NCBI GenBank assembly: GCA_001750925.1
Contig: MAXH01000192.1
Span: 1 to 34,944 of the forward strand
Direction: 5' to 3'
Origin: Desulfobulbaceae bacterium S3730MH12
GTDB lineage: Bacteria; Desulfobacterota; Desulfobulbia; Desulfobulbales; Desulfocapsaceae
DNA length: 34,944 nucleotides
The first letter of the stretch is position 1; each line of letters starts with the position of its first letter. A model generated the notes under the pieces. It was given only the letters and a program-made list of their open reading frames with translations. It was not told the DNA's origin and made no database searches. A program made the translations under genes and the position numbers. Of the stretch, positions 8,494 to 16,188 are shown in pieces.

Positions 8494-8793
8494 TCAAATT
8501 TGCATTCTCATGATCTCTTCATAAGCAGTCAGTGCCTTGTTTCTCATCTGAACTAACATACGAAGAGAAACATCCGCCTCTTCAACGGCAATCATCACTT
8601 CATGAAGATGTTTCGCCTCCCCGGTCATGAGTCTTTCGACTGCCATGTCTCCGGCTAACTGGGCATTATTTGTTGACTCTATTGTTGAAGACAGAATCTC
8701 TCCAAAACCTGACTTGGTACGACCGACATCACTGGTTCCCTGCGGGGTAATTAGAGAAGGGGGAAGAGATGTTATTCCATTAACCATATTCAT
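8494..8793 (-). CDS. fliE: Flagellar hook-basal body complex protein FliE
   Basis: FliE joins the MS-ring to the proximal rod. The 99-aa protein ends with the conserved helix EVMIAVEEADVSLRMLVQMRNKALTAYEEIMRMQI (residues 65-99), the hallmark of the family, with the near-invariant RNK...AYEEIMRM. GGGAG lies upstream of the start. It lies five bases after flgC and 95 bases before fliF. The N-terminal 30 residues are poorly conserved, as usual. Confidence 0.95.
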   Translation of the reverse strand: MNMVNGITSLPPSLITPQGTSDVGRTKSGFGEILSSTIESTNNAQLAGDMAVERLMTGEAKHLHEVMIAVEEADVSLRMLVQMRNKALTAYEEIMRMQI

Positions 8794-8798
8794 GAGTA

Positions 8799-9230
8799 TT
8801 ATCTCCCGATTTCAAGAGCCTTCAGGGCCATTCTTTTTGCTGATTTGATAGTAGTGACATTCGCCTGGTACGCTCTTGTCGCAGACATCATATCAACCAT
8901 TTCTTCAAGAACACTTATATTAGGCATTTCTACATATCCGTCATCCTGTGCATCGGGATGAGTCGGGTCGTATACTTTTCTTGGAGGAGTGTCATCTTCA
9001 AGGATTTTTGTTACTGCTACTCCCTGGGCAGAATTTTTCATATTGTTTTCCAGCTGTTTTTGGAAGCTCAGCGGCTGGCTTTCAAAATAGACAGATTTCT
9101 TCCTGTAGGCACCTCCCTCAGGAGTGGAGGTTGTTTCGACATTGGCCAGATTGGAGCTGATAGTATTTAATCTGATAGTATTGGCTTTAAGTGCTGAACT
9201 GCTTATCTGGAATGTGTTGAATATATCCAT
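8799..9230 (-). CDS. flgC: Flagellar basal-body rod protein FlgC
   Basis: FlgC is a proximal rod subunit in the periplasm. The N-terminus (FQISSSALKANTIRLNTIS then NLANVETTSTPEGGAYRKK) carries the rod-protein signature. The C-terminus (VEMPNISVLEEMVDMMSATRAYQANVTTIKSAKRMALKAL) has the FlgC-type MxxATRxYQAN helix. At 143 aa it is of normal length. The AAGGAAAG upstream supports the start. It lies between flgB and fliE in the canonical flgB-flgC-fliE order. Confidence 0.96.
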   Translation of the reverse strand: MDIFNTFQISSSALKANTIRLNTISSNLANVETTSTPEGGAYRKKSVYFESQPLSFQKQLENNMKNSAQGVAVTKILEDDTPPRKVYDPTHPDAQDDGYVEMPNISVLEEMVDMMSATRAYQANVTTIKSAKRMALKALEIGR

Positions 9231-9269
9231 GCTATGGCTTTCCTTGTAATTAATATTTCCAAGTCAGGT

Positions 9270-9686
9270 TTACTGTCCGCCGGAAATGACATGTTTGAGA
9301 AGAGTGATTCTCTTCTTTAAGAGCTGGGCAGATGTTTCATACAGTATCTCGTTTTCAGATAAGGCAATCATTTCCTGGTCAACACTGACTCCATTTTCGT
9401 CACCTATACCGGATTGGTCAGCAACTTTGCTGATTTTTCCGACAACAGAGTTGAATCCGGCAGGTCCCTGTGAAATATGGCTGTTATGTGAGGTCTCCAG
9501 GGCAACCGCACCGGTTTGTTTGATTGCACTCCTTAGATCCTGCTCGAAGTCAAAAACAGAAGGGGAGTAGCCTGGAGTTTCAGCGTTGGCAATGTTTGAT
9601 GAGATGATCTGAGCTTTTTCTGCTCTCAGATCCAAAACTTTGCTTAGAAGCTGCATTTGTGAATCAAATGGTCTTAAAGAATCCAT
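9270..9686 (-). CDS. flgB: Flagellar basal-body rod protein FlgB
   Basis: FlgB is a proximal rod subunit. The 138-aa product has the N-terminal motif VLDLRAEKAQIISSNIANAETPGYSP, typical of rod proteins. The C-terminus (VSVDQEMIALSENEILYETSAQLLKKRI) matches FlgB specifically. AGGGAAAAC precedes the ATG. It follows the TPR gene with a 66-base gap in which I see no convincing separate promoter, so it is probably read from the sigma-54 promoter at 12193-12208. Confidence 0.95.
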   Translation of the reverse strand: MDSLRPFDSQMQLLSKVLDLRAEKAQIISSNIANAETPGYSPSVFDFEQDLRSAIKQTGAVALETSHNSHISQGPAGFNSVVGKISKVADQSGIGDENGVSVDQEMIALSENEILYETSAQLLKKRITLLKHVISGGQ

Positions 9687-9752
9687 GTTTTCCCTATTTT
9701 TTACGATTCCATTTTGTTCGAAAGTTGCAACTGATATGGTTCATGAAATCAA

Positions 9753-12161
9753 TCACATACGGGAAGCAGCATTTGAAAATTTTAATTCTTTTTCGGCATA
9801 CTGTTTCCAACGATCATCTCTTCCTGTTTCGACAATTTTCCTGAAAAATCTTAGACCATTTTTTTCTTTTCCCTTTCTTCTTTCAAGTTCAGCAAGACGA
9901 TAGAGGCTCTGATTAAAGAAAGGATTGTCACTGGTTACCTGTAAAAACATATCTTCCGCCTGGAAAAAATGTTCCGTTCTAAAAAGACTCTCGCCAAACA
10001 TTATTCTGTCTATGGGGCTAAAAGAATAATTTGAATCGGAAAGGATGTTATACACCCTGGTACAGTCTTTAAAGTTGTCAGTACGGTAGAAAAGAGAGCC
10101 TGCGAGTCTGATTATACCCCGGTGGTCAGGAAGAGGAGTCGGAAGAATCCGGAGCGCTTCTGTAAGTCTCCCCTCGGCAACAAGTGCCTGCAATCGAAGA
10201 AGAAGGATCTCATCTGAAAATGATCCCCGGGGATAGTTATAGGTGTATTGTGCAGCGTAATCCTCTACAAGACTGTAATTGCCATGATTAAAAGAAGCCT
10301 TGATCATTGGTAGATAAAATTGCTCCTTTTTATCGATTGGTACGATTTCGATAAGGTACAGGTAGAGCTGTTGTGCTTCGTCAAAAATGCCGATCTTCTG
10401 ATATGCTTCAGCAATGTCTACCAGGTACACACTGTCTATCCACCTTTTCTTAAACAGTTCTTTGTTCTGTTTGGCCAGGACAAGTCCCTTAAGGTATTCT
10501 TTCTTATCCACAAGTCGTTTAATTTCGCCAGGAAGCAACTCAATAAGCAATGCCTGTGCAGTGGGCTTAATGTCTCCCTGCCGGAAATCCCTGATAAGTT
10601 TTTGCAGCAATGCAATGGATCTGTCGTTTTGACCAAGTAAGGTGTAGATCAGGGCTTGCTTAAACAGTGCTTCTTCAGTAACCGTACGCCGCACTGATTT
10701 CTGGCTAATGGCTTCATATTGTTTTAATGCCCAGTTGTATCGACTGTTGTCCTGAAGTAGAAAGAGGTCATTTTTTTTCAGGGCGGCCCGGTTTCCTGCT
10801 TCACTCCCTGAAAATGCATTTTCAATTTGAGTAAAATCAGAGACAAGAGACGTGCCGATCTGAAATTTAAGCCTGGCCATATTTAATCTATATTTAACCA
10901 ACCCTAAGTAATCTTCAGATAAGGCAAGGGATGAGAGTTGCTCATAGCACTCTGCACTCTCCTCAAATTTTTTATTATTGTAGAGTGTTGTGCAATACCG
11001 ATTCAGAGAATATGGCCGGGTAGGAAGAAGCACTGATTCGGACAGTAAATTATAGGCAACATAAGCCTTCACCGGATGTTTGATTGCAAACCAGTAATCA
11101 GCCTGGCGGATTGCCCGGATTTCCTTGACTTGATCAGGGAAGCCTATATCGTCCCGGAGGAGAAGTTTGTTCATTTTGCTGTATTGGGATGTTACAAGTG
11201 CAGTTTCAATCTGGGAATTCAGCAGGTAAGGGGCCAGGGGGTTGCTTGTACTTACCCTCTCTTCCAGCTCTTTAAACTCTAGGTCTGCAAGATATGGGTC
11301 TGCATGAACTGCCCGGGTGAGTGCCAGAAGATATAGGAAGAAGTTTTCAATAGGCTCTTCAAGCTGTTTTTCTTTTAAAAGGTCAAGCTGTTTGAAGGCT
11401 TCTTCAAAGTTTTTCCCTCGTGCAAGCGCTTCACAGTAGATAAGTGCAAGAATGTTCTGCTGTGCGGTATCCGGTTCAGTTTGAAGTTTGTTTAAAATTA
11501 ACGGCGCAAGTTGAGCCCATAGACCCTGGTCTGCAAGCTTGAACATTTCTGGAGATAACAGCTGTAAGGTACTTTTTTCACCAGGTGGAAGGAGTTGAAT
11601 TATCGGAAAGGGTGGAAAACTGAATTGTAATGGAATATCAAGATCCACCGGTGATTCATATTTGGGAAAAAAAGAAAACCAGTCGCTGCTATATGGAGAT
11701 AATACATATGGATTGGAGTAATCTGAGGAATTCCTGTCTAGAATAGTCAGCCCTTTCAGCCTGTCAGCCAATTTTTTATATGACTTACTGAATCGATTGC
11801 CAAGCAGTACTTCCAGGACAATTTTTTCGTCTGCGCTTTTTGAGAGTTTATAATTTTGTGGTTTGTATCGGAAAAAGAGAGAGAGTATATAGTCCTCGCC
11901 TCTATGTTGTGACAAAATTTTGACTATCTTGTCGTCGGCTTCAAATATTTGAAGGTCAGGTGCGATTTTAGATTGTGGGAAAATGAGATTAATGCGTTTC
12001 TCGTTGGCTGTATCATTGAACACAGGTGGCCTGTCAAAGCTGAAATAGAGCTGAATACTATCTCTGTTATCTACGCGTGTTATCTTAATAAGTTCAGAGG
12101 CCATGATTGGGCCATCGAACATGTAGAAGAAGATTATAAGTAAGGTTAGAAGAGATTTCAT
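9753..12161 (-). CDS. Secreted AMIN-like/TPR protein, first gene of the flagellar operon
   Basis: This 802-aa protein has an N-terminal signal peptide (LLTLLIIFFYMFDGPIMAS) and a beta-rich segment at about residues 25-120 (IKITRVDNRDSIQLYFSFD ... ILSLFFRYKPQNYKLS) resembling AMIN-type domains that bind the cell wall or secretin-type proteins. About 600 residues of helical tetratricopeptide-like repeats follow (for example EEALFKQALIYTLLGQNDRSIALLQKL and DNFKDCTRVYNILSDSNYS). I recognise no assigned name. Being the promoter-proximal gene of the flagellar operon suggests a periplasmic role in flagellar assembly or placement, such as passage through the wall. That role is inference. No strong Shine-Dalgarno sequence is visible, and the leader from the predicted start site is only about 20 bases. 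Confidence 0.8.
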   Translation of the reverse strand: MKSLLTLLIIFFYMFDGPIMASELIKITRVDNRDSIQLYFSFDRPPVFNDTANEKRINLIFPQSKIAPDLQIFEADDKIVKILSQHRGEDYILSLFFRYKPQNYKLSKSADEKIVLEVLLGNRFSKSYKKLADRLKGLTILDRNSSDYSNPYVLSPYSSDWFSFFPKYESPVDLDIPLQFSFPPFPIIQLLPPGEKSTLQLLSPEMFKLADQGLWAQLAPLILNKLQTEPDTAQQNILALIYCEALARGKNFEEAFKQLDLLKEKQLEEPIENFFLYLLALTRAVHADPYLADLEFKELEERVSTSNPLAPYLLNSQIETALVTSQYSKMNKLLLRDDIGFPDQVKEIRAIRQADYWFAIKHPVKAYVAYNLLSESVLLPTRPYSLNRYCTTLYNNKKFEESAECYEQLSSLALSEDYLGLVKYRLNMARLKFQIGTSLVSDFTQIENAFSGSEAGNRAALKKNDLFLLQDNSRYNWALKQYEAISQKSVRRTVTEEALFKQALIYTLLGQNDRSIALLQKLIRDFRQGDIKPTAQALLIELLPGEIKRLVDKKEYLKGLVLAKQNKELFKKRWIDSVYLVDIAEAYQKIGIFDEAQQLYLYLIEIVPIDKKEQFYLPMIKASFNHGNYSLVEDYAAQYTYNYPRGSFSDEILLLRLQALVAEGRLTEALRILPTPLPDHRGIIRLAGSLFYRTDNFKDCTRVYNILSDSNYSFSPIDRIMFGESLFRTEHFFQAEDMFLQVTSDNPFFNQSLYRLAELERRKGKEKNGLRFFRKIVETGRDDRWKQYAEKELKFSNAASRM

Positions 12162-12192
12162 AGCATATATAATTTAATGTTTAGGTATGCTA

Positions 12193-12208
12193 TGCAAATT
12201 ATATACCA
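12193..12208 (-). promoter_or_regulatory. Sigma-54 (-24/-12) promoter of the flagellar operon
   Basis: The minus strand reads TGGTATATAATTTGCA, which fits the sigma-54 consensus TGGCAC-N5-TTGCA with GG at -24 and GC at -12 in exact register. Transcription would start near 12182, about 20 bases before the first ATG of the operon. A sigma-54-dependent activator gene lies about 1.6 kb upstream (13786-15258), the usual arrangement for class II/III flagellar genes. Confidence 0.75.
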
Positions 12209-12613
12209 GGAACGGGGTGAGGCAGATCTAGAGAATCTTGCTCGATTTTGCTGGAGGGTAGATGGGACTGGTTAAACAGGCTGGAAATGTCAGAATGCAG
12301 GTGTGAATTGATTTAACCCGACTAGTCGGAAAACTTTCAGTCTCGCTGGATAAGTGCCATGGAAGTATATTCAACCATGTAATTTTAAACGATCTTTCTT
12401 AATTTCTTGTTTTTTATTACTGAAATTCTGGAGTAAGGCACTAATGGCAAATATATCTGAAAGACTGATATTCAACAGATATTCCTGGAAAAGTTGATAT
12501 GTTCTTAATATATTCTCATCGCTGCCCGATAAGATGAGGAGGCAGTATAAGAATCCATTATCAATTCCTGTAATTATAAATGTGGAGAAAGAATCATAAA
12601 GAATTCTATTGAA
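12209..12613. other. Intergenic region between divergent flagellar operon and CheX-like gene
   Basis: This 400-bp A/T-rich stretch lies upstream of both flanking genes. It contains the repeat copy E (12315-12360) with the 12-base palindrome CCGACTAGTCGG, about 135 bases upstream of the predicted sigma-54 start site. No coding potential and no clear sigma-70 promoter for the rightward gene were seen; its ribosome site is also weak (GGAGAAAG about 18 bases upstream of the ATG). Confidence 0.6.
12315..12360 (-). repeat. Repeat copy E with perfect 12-bp palindrome CCGACTAGTCGG
   Basis: It reads on the plus strand AACCCGACTAGTCGGAAAAC, then TTTCAGTCTCGCTGGATAAG. The same ~46 bases occur in the opposite orientation at 30637-30682 with only a few differences. 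The half TACTTATCCA-GCGAGACTGAAA is recognisably the right part of copies A and B (TACTTATCCA-TYGAAACTGA). A small CATGG/CCATG hairpin flanks the core at 12357-12382. Confidence 0.75.
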
Positions 12614-13750
12614 ATGACAGAGACTAGCGGGTTTGTACCAAAACTTGAAGATGCATCTCTATTCAAAGTCGAAAAACATAAGAACAAGGTTGAGGGAATA
12701 CTGTGTGCATGTCGGGAGAGAATAGCTGATGAGGTGGGTGCTCTTTTAGGCATAAATGTACAACTGGTTCATCTTGAGGACAGGGTGGCAGGGAGAGATG
12801 ATTTCAACTTTAAGGAAGGATCTTGTAGTCAGATTATTGCTAATCTGGATGTAGTTGGTGAAATTGAGGGGAGGAGTTTTCTGTCCATCAATTTAAAAGA
12901 TTCAATACTGATCGCCGGCAGACTGATGTTATTTTCGGATTCCGAACTTCGAGCGGTTGTCGATGGTGAGGATTTTAAACCGGATATAGAGGATGCCTAC
13001 GGCGAAATTATCAACATAATTGCCAGGATTTTTACAGCGGTCTTTGAAAATGAATACACAAAACAAATTCGATTTATCAAGGTCGGATTTCAGCAGGTTG
13101 CATCAATAACAATGGATCCCTTTTATGATAGAACCATTGTTGATTTGGAATATTACGTCAGCTCTATGAGGCTTGTTCTAGGAGAAAATGAATTTGGCAT
13201 AATTCATCTGTTTTTCCCGGTTGACCTACTGCTGTTGGAGAACTTTGTGGAGACTGTTGCTGATGCTATTGAAACCACCGGCACCCAACAAGTAATGGCT
13301 GAACAGTCGGCGATAAAACCTGTTGAGAAGGAAACGACCAATGTAAACGATATACTCACTGTTGAGAATTATAATAATTCCAGCGAACATAACGATATTC
13401 TGCTGATTGGTGACGATGAAGTTGAAGTGGCAAAATTGAAAAATGTGTTGGGAATCAGGGGGTATGGCGTTCGTGTGCTCTCTTTCAAAGATAACGTTTA
13501 TGACTTTATTTCCGGAGAGCTTAAAGCTGTTTATCTGGTTACCAGAGAAATCGATGAACAGGCACTCGGAGTAGCTATCAAGGTGAATAGCGCCTGTTCT
13601 CTGCCAATTATAGTTGCAGCACCGGGTTGGACCAGGGAAAAAGTGATAAAAGCCGTAAAATATGGGGCAAAAGATATTCTTCTTACCCCGGCAGCTGTGG
13701 AAGATATAGAGGAAAATATCGCCAATAACCTAACAAAGTTTGCTGCTTAG
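12614..13750 (+). CDS. CheX/CheC-like phosphatase domain fused to a degenerate receiver domain
   Basis: This 378-aa protein has two domains. Residues ~20-225 resemble the CheC/CheX/FliY family, with D127-x3-E131-x2-N134 (DAYGEIIN) matching the phosphatase signature D/S-x3-E-x2-N. The proline expected 22 residues later is Val157. Residues ~260-375 have a receiver-like fold (DILLIGDDEVEVAKLKNVLG ... GAKDILLTP). They lack the phosphoacceptor aspartate (region AVYLVTREID), and the usual lysine before the last loop proline is Thr358. It is therefore probably a non-phosphorylated pseudo-receiver. It lies next to flagellar and sigma-54 regulator genes, so a role in chemotaxis or regulator dephosphorylation is plausible but unproven. 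Confidence 0.7.
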   Translation: MTETSGFVPKLEDASLFKVEKHKNKVEGILCACRERIADEVGALLGINVQLVHLEDRVAGRDDFNFKEGSCSQIIANLDVVGEIEGRSFLSINLKDSILIAGRLMLFSDSELRAVVDGEDFKPDIEDAYGEIINIIARIFTAVFENEYTKQIRFIKVGFQQVASITMDPFYDRTIVDLEYYVSSMRLVLGENEFGIIHLFFPVDLLLLENFVETVADAIETTGTQQVMAEQSAIKPVEKETTNVNDILTVENYNNSSEHNDILLIGDDEVEVAKLKNVLGIRGYGVRVLSFKDNVYDFISGELKAVYLVTREIDEQALGVAIKVNSACSLPIIVAAPGWTREKVIKAVKYGAKDILLTPAAVEDIEENIANNLTKFAA

Positions 13751-13785
13751 GTCTCACACCTCATACATTTTGATAAAAATCCAGG

Positions 13786-15258
13786 CTAGTCTTCCCATAA
13801 ACTGCTGATATTCTTTTTCTTAATTTTTTCCAGCAAGGTTGTTCGCTTGAGTTTTAGAAGTCTTGCGGCTTCTTTTTTATTGCCCTCGGTAAATTTCATG
13901 GCTTTGACGATGAGTTCTGTTTCAAAGTCATTGATCAGTTCTTTGAAATCTACCTGACCTTCCTCCCAGTTTACATTGGCGCCGGAAAAATCAGCCGCTT
14001 CAGTTTCTATCTGCGCAATGTCAGGATCAGGTTGGCCTACAGGAATGGTTGGATTCTCAGGCATCTCAACATTATGAAATTTTTCCGGAAGGTCATGTAA
14101 CTGTACTGTCTTGCCACTGAAGAGTATACTCATATGCTGAATAAGATTCTCAAGTTCCCTGACATTCCCCCGCCATTCATAATAAATAAGTGCTGATAAT
14201 GCGGGGGAGGAGAATGTGAATTTATCCCGGCCTCTCTTGAGAATGTAGGTATCGATGAATGAGTTAATAAGCGGGATGATGTCTTCAGGCCTCTCTTTGA
14301 GCGGTGGTATGTTTAGCGGGATAACGCTTAACCGGTAGTAAAGATCCTCCCTGAATGTTCCTTCACTGACAAGTTGTTCCAGGTCACAGTGAGTAGCAGC
14401 CAGGATTCGCGTGTCAACCGGAATTGGCTTGAATGCACCGACGGGTTCGAATTCTTTTTCCTGCAGAACCCGGAGTAATTTTGCCTGCAGTGAAGATTTC
14501 ATGTCGCCAATTTCATCGAGAAAAAGTGTCCCCTGGTCGGCATACTGGATTCTTCCAGGTTTATTTGATGTTGCACCTGTAAAGGCTCCTTTGGTGTAGC
14601 CGAAAAGTTCGCTCTCCAGCAGATCATCTGGGATGGCAGCACAGTTGACAGGGACAAAATTTTTCTTCCTTCTCTTTGAGCTGGCATGAATGGCTTTTGC
14701 GACCATTTCCTTACCCGTGCCGGAGTCACCTCGTATCAATACCGTTGAAAAATCATCTTCGGCAACTTTAGTGATCAGTTCAAACAGTTGCCGCATCGTA
14801 TTACTTGTACCTATCATCCCATGGAAAGTTGAGGTGGCCTTTGTTTTCTTTTCAGGACTATCTGTATCGTCCGCCTGATTAATCAAAGTTTCATGGATTC
14901 TTTTCAGAGCAATTGCAGTCTCAAGAGGATCAATGGGTTTATGGATATAGAAGAAAAGATCTTTTTCCAGCATCTTTTTTATCAGGTGTGGGCGGCCGGC
15001 AGGGATAATTGGCAGAATTGCCGTTTCAGGGTGACTGCTTTTTACGGAGTCTATCAGAGACAACCCCTCATGTTTATCAGAAAAGTTCAGATCGAGTATG
15101 AGTATTTGAACAGTTTTGTTCTTCAGGGTTGATTCCAGTTCACTGTCATTGGATACATGTTGAAAGCTGCATTCAAACTCCAATGTGAGGTTGTCGGAAA
15201 TTGAAAAAAGAGTATCTGGCTCTCTGTCGGCAATGAGTATAGTCGGTTGTGCATGCAT
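13786..15258 (-). CDS. Sigma-54-dependent response regulator (FlrC/FleR/NtrC type)
   Basis: This is a 490-aa enhancer-binding activator. Receiver domain, residues ~5-125: phosphoacceptor Asp56 in ILILDLN, acidic D11, Lys107 in IHKPID. AAA+ domain, ~145-380: Walker A GDSGTGKE at 177-184, the sigma-54 contact loop GAFTGA at 224-229, and Walker B TLFLDEIGDM. A C-terminal Fis-type helix-turn-helix (EGNKKEAARLLKLKRTTLLEKIKKK) binds DNA. It would activate sigma-54 promoters after phosphorylation; the strong -24/-12 site at 12193-12208 is the nearest candidate target. The cognate kinase is not adjacent; the orphan histidine kinase at 22136 is one possibility among others. The 35-bp gap to the convergent CheX-like gene has no obvious terminator. 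Confidence 0.9.
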   Translation of the reverse strand: MHAQPTILIADREPDTLFSISDNLTLEFECSFQHVSNDSELESTLKNKTVQILILDLNFSDKHEGLSLIDSVKSSHPETAILPIIPAGRPHLIKKMLEKDLFFYIHKPIDPLETAIALKRIHETLINQADDTDSPEKKTKATSTFHGMIGTSNTMRQLFELITKVAEDDFSTVLIRGDSGTGKEMVAKAIHASSKRRKKNFVPVNCAAIPDDLLESELFGYTKGAFTGATSNKPGRIQYADQGTLFLDEIGDMKSSLQAKLLRVLQEKEFEPVGAFKPIPVDTRILAATHCDLEQLVSEGTFREDLYYRLSVIPLNIPPLKERPEDIIPLINSFIDTYILKRGRDKFTFSSPALSALIYYEWRGNVRELENLIQHMSILFSGKTVQLHDLPEKFHNVEMPENPTIPVGQPDPDIAQIETEAADFSGANVNWEEGQVDFKELINDFETELIVKAMKFTEGNKKEAARLLKLKRTTLLEKIKKKNISSLWED

Positions 15259-15276
15259 GGTAATTAAAGGTTGAAT

Positions 15277-15292
15277 TTATCAAGTTTGATAA
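15277..15292. promoter_or_regulatory. Inverted repeat TTATCAA-N2-TTGATAA upstream of the sigma-54 regulator
   Basis: TTATCAAGTTTGATAA has perfect 7-base arms separated by two bases, ending 19 bases upstream of the regulator's ATG. Size and position suit an operator for a dimeric helix-turn-helix protein, possibly autoregulatory. A second A/T-only inverted repeat (TATTTAT-CA-ATAAATA, around 15343-15358) lies further upstream but is less informative. Confidence 0.4.
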
Positions 15293-15476
15293 GTGTAATC
15301 ACTGTTGTTGCCTGCCTGGCTATAACTGTAGCAGATCTGGAGTATTTATCAATAAATACACCTTTGTTTACAAAAGCGTAAAATTATTGTATTGATATAT
15401 CGTACTGAAATAACAATGATTATATAATATTCTGTTTATCTCGTAATGCTCCCTGGCTGGTGTCTGACCGTAAAGT

Positions 15477-15962
15477 ATGCTGAAAATTCATTTTCTACTT
15501 CTATTCTTAACTTGTGTTATGTGGTTTTCAGAGGGACACGCTGATCCGACTTTTACTGCGGTTGTGACCAAAATCATTGATGGTGATTCTATTGTTGTCA
15601 AAAATGGAAAAAAGTATATAGAGGTTCGATTTTATGGTATTGACTGTCCTGAATGGAATCAGCATTCTGCCACTTTAGCAAAGAGATATATAAAATCCTG
15701 GATATATAAAAAAAAGGTGGTTATTGCACCTCAATACCATGATTCGTATGGTCGACTGGTGGCCTTGATTGAACATAATGGTCAGGATGTCAATGGTGGG
15801 TTGGTTAAATCAGGGATGGCATGGGTTTATCCAAAATACTGTAAGAAAAAGGTTTGTGAAAAATGGCGTGAAGATCAATCAAGTGCTAAAGGTGAGAGCA
15901 GAGGCTTATGGGAAAGTATGGAGCCTGTTCCGCCATGGCAATGGAAAAGAATGCACCATTGA
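15477..15962 (+). CDS. Secreted thermonuclease-like nuclease (SNase family)
   Basis: This 161-aa protein has an N-terminal signal peptide (LLLFLTCVMWFSEGHA) followed by an SNase/TNase OB-fold domain. Visible catalytic features are the DGD calcium-binding motif in IIDGDSIVV, an Arg-containing VRFYGIDCPE (the RxxGIDxPE hallmark), and DSYGRLVA with the second conserved arginine. The family cleaves single- and double-stranded DNA or RNA with Ca2+. The four C-terminal cysteines or charged residues around PKYCKKKVCEKW may stabilise the exported form. No Shine-Dalgarno sequence is obvious. The palindromic repeat copy B begins on the last base of its stop codon. Confidence 0.88.
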   Translation: MLKIHFLLLFLTCVMWFSEGHADPTFTAVVTKIIDGDSIVVKNGKKYIEVRFYGIDCPEWNQHSATLAKRYIKSWIYKKKVVIAPQYHDSYGRLVALIEHNGQDVNGGLVKSGMAWVYPKYCKKKVCEKWREDQSSAKGESRGLWESMEPVPPWQWKRMHH

Positions 15963-16052
15963 TGGCGCCGTAACAATAGAAAAATTGCACGCCTCCAATA
16001 TGAAGTTTTTTACTTATCCATCGAAACTGAGGTTTTTTACGAACTTGTCACC
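15962..16052 (+). repeat. Palindromic repeat, copy B (internally deleted)
   Basis: It starts ATGGCGCCGTAACAATAG, in which the A belongs to the nuclease stop codon, and ends TTTTTTACGAACTTGTCA. The right ~85 bases match copy A (2999-3158) almost base for base, including TTGCACGCCTCCAATATGAA and TTACTTATCCATCGAAACTG. The left half and one hairpin arm present in copy A are missing, so ATGGCG is joined directly to GTAACAATAG. Same orientation as the upstream gene. Confidence 0.85.
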
Positions 16053-16065
16053 ATTGATTAATGAT

Positions 16066-16114
16066 AAACAGGATATTCGCACTTCTTTCAGGAATGGGGT
16101 AAGATATCCTGTTT
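16066..16114. promoter_or_regulatory. 11-bp inverted repeat in the leader of the pentapeptide gene
   Basis: AAACAGGATAT and ATATCCTGTTT form a perfect 11-bp stem around a 27-base loop, 75 bases upstream of the pentapeptide gene start. There is only a short T stretch after it, so it is a weak candidate for a terminator of the nuclease transcript. It could also be an operator or leader RNA structure. Confidence 0.45.
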
Positions 16115-16188
16115 TAAGAGTAATTTGGATTGTTGGAATAGAGCACTTGGTGTGCATGTGGAAGTTATTTTAGGGGCGATAGATAAAA

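Noticed and set aside
9687-9752. Sigma-54-like sequence (TTGCA) upstream of flgB
   Set aside because: The -24 GG is missing (AACC in its place), so the match is poor.
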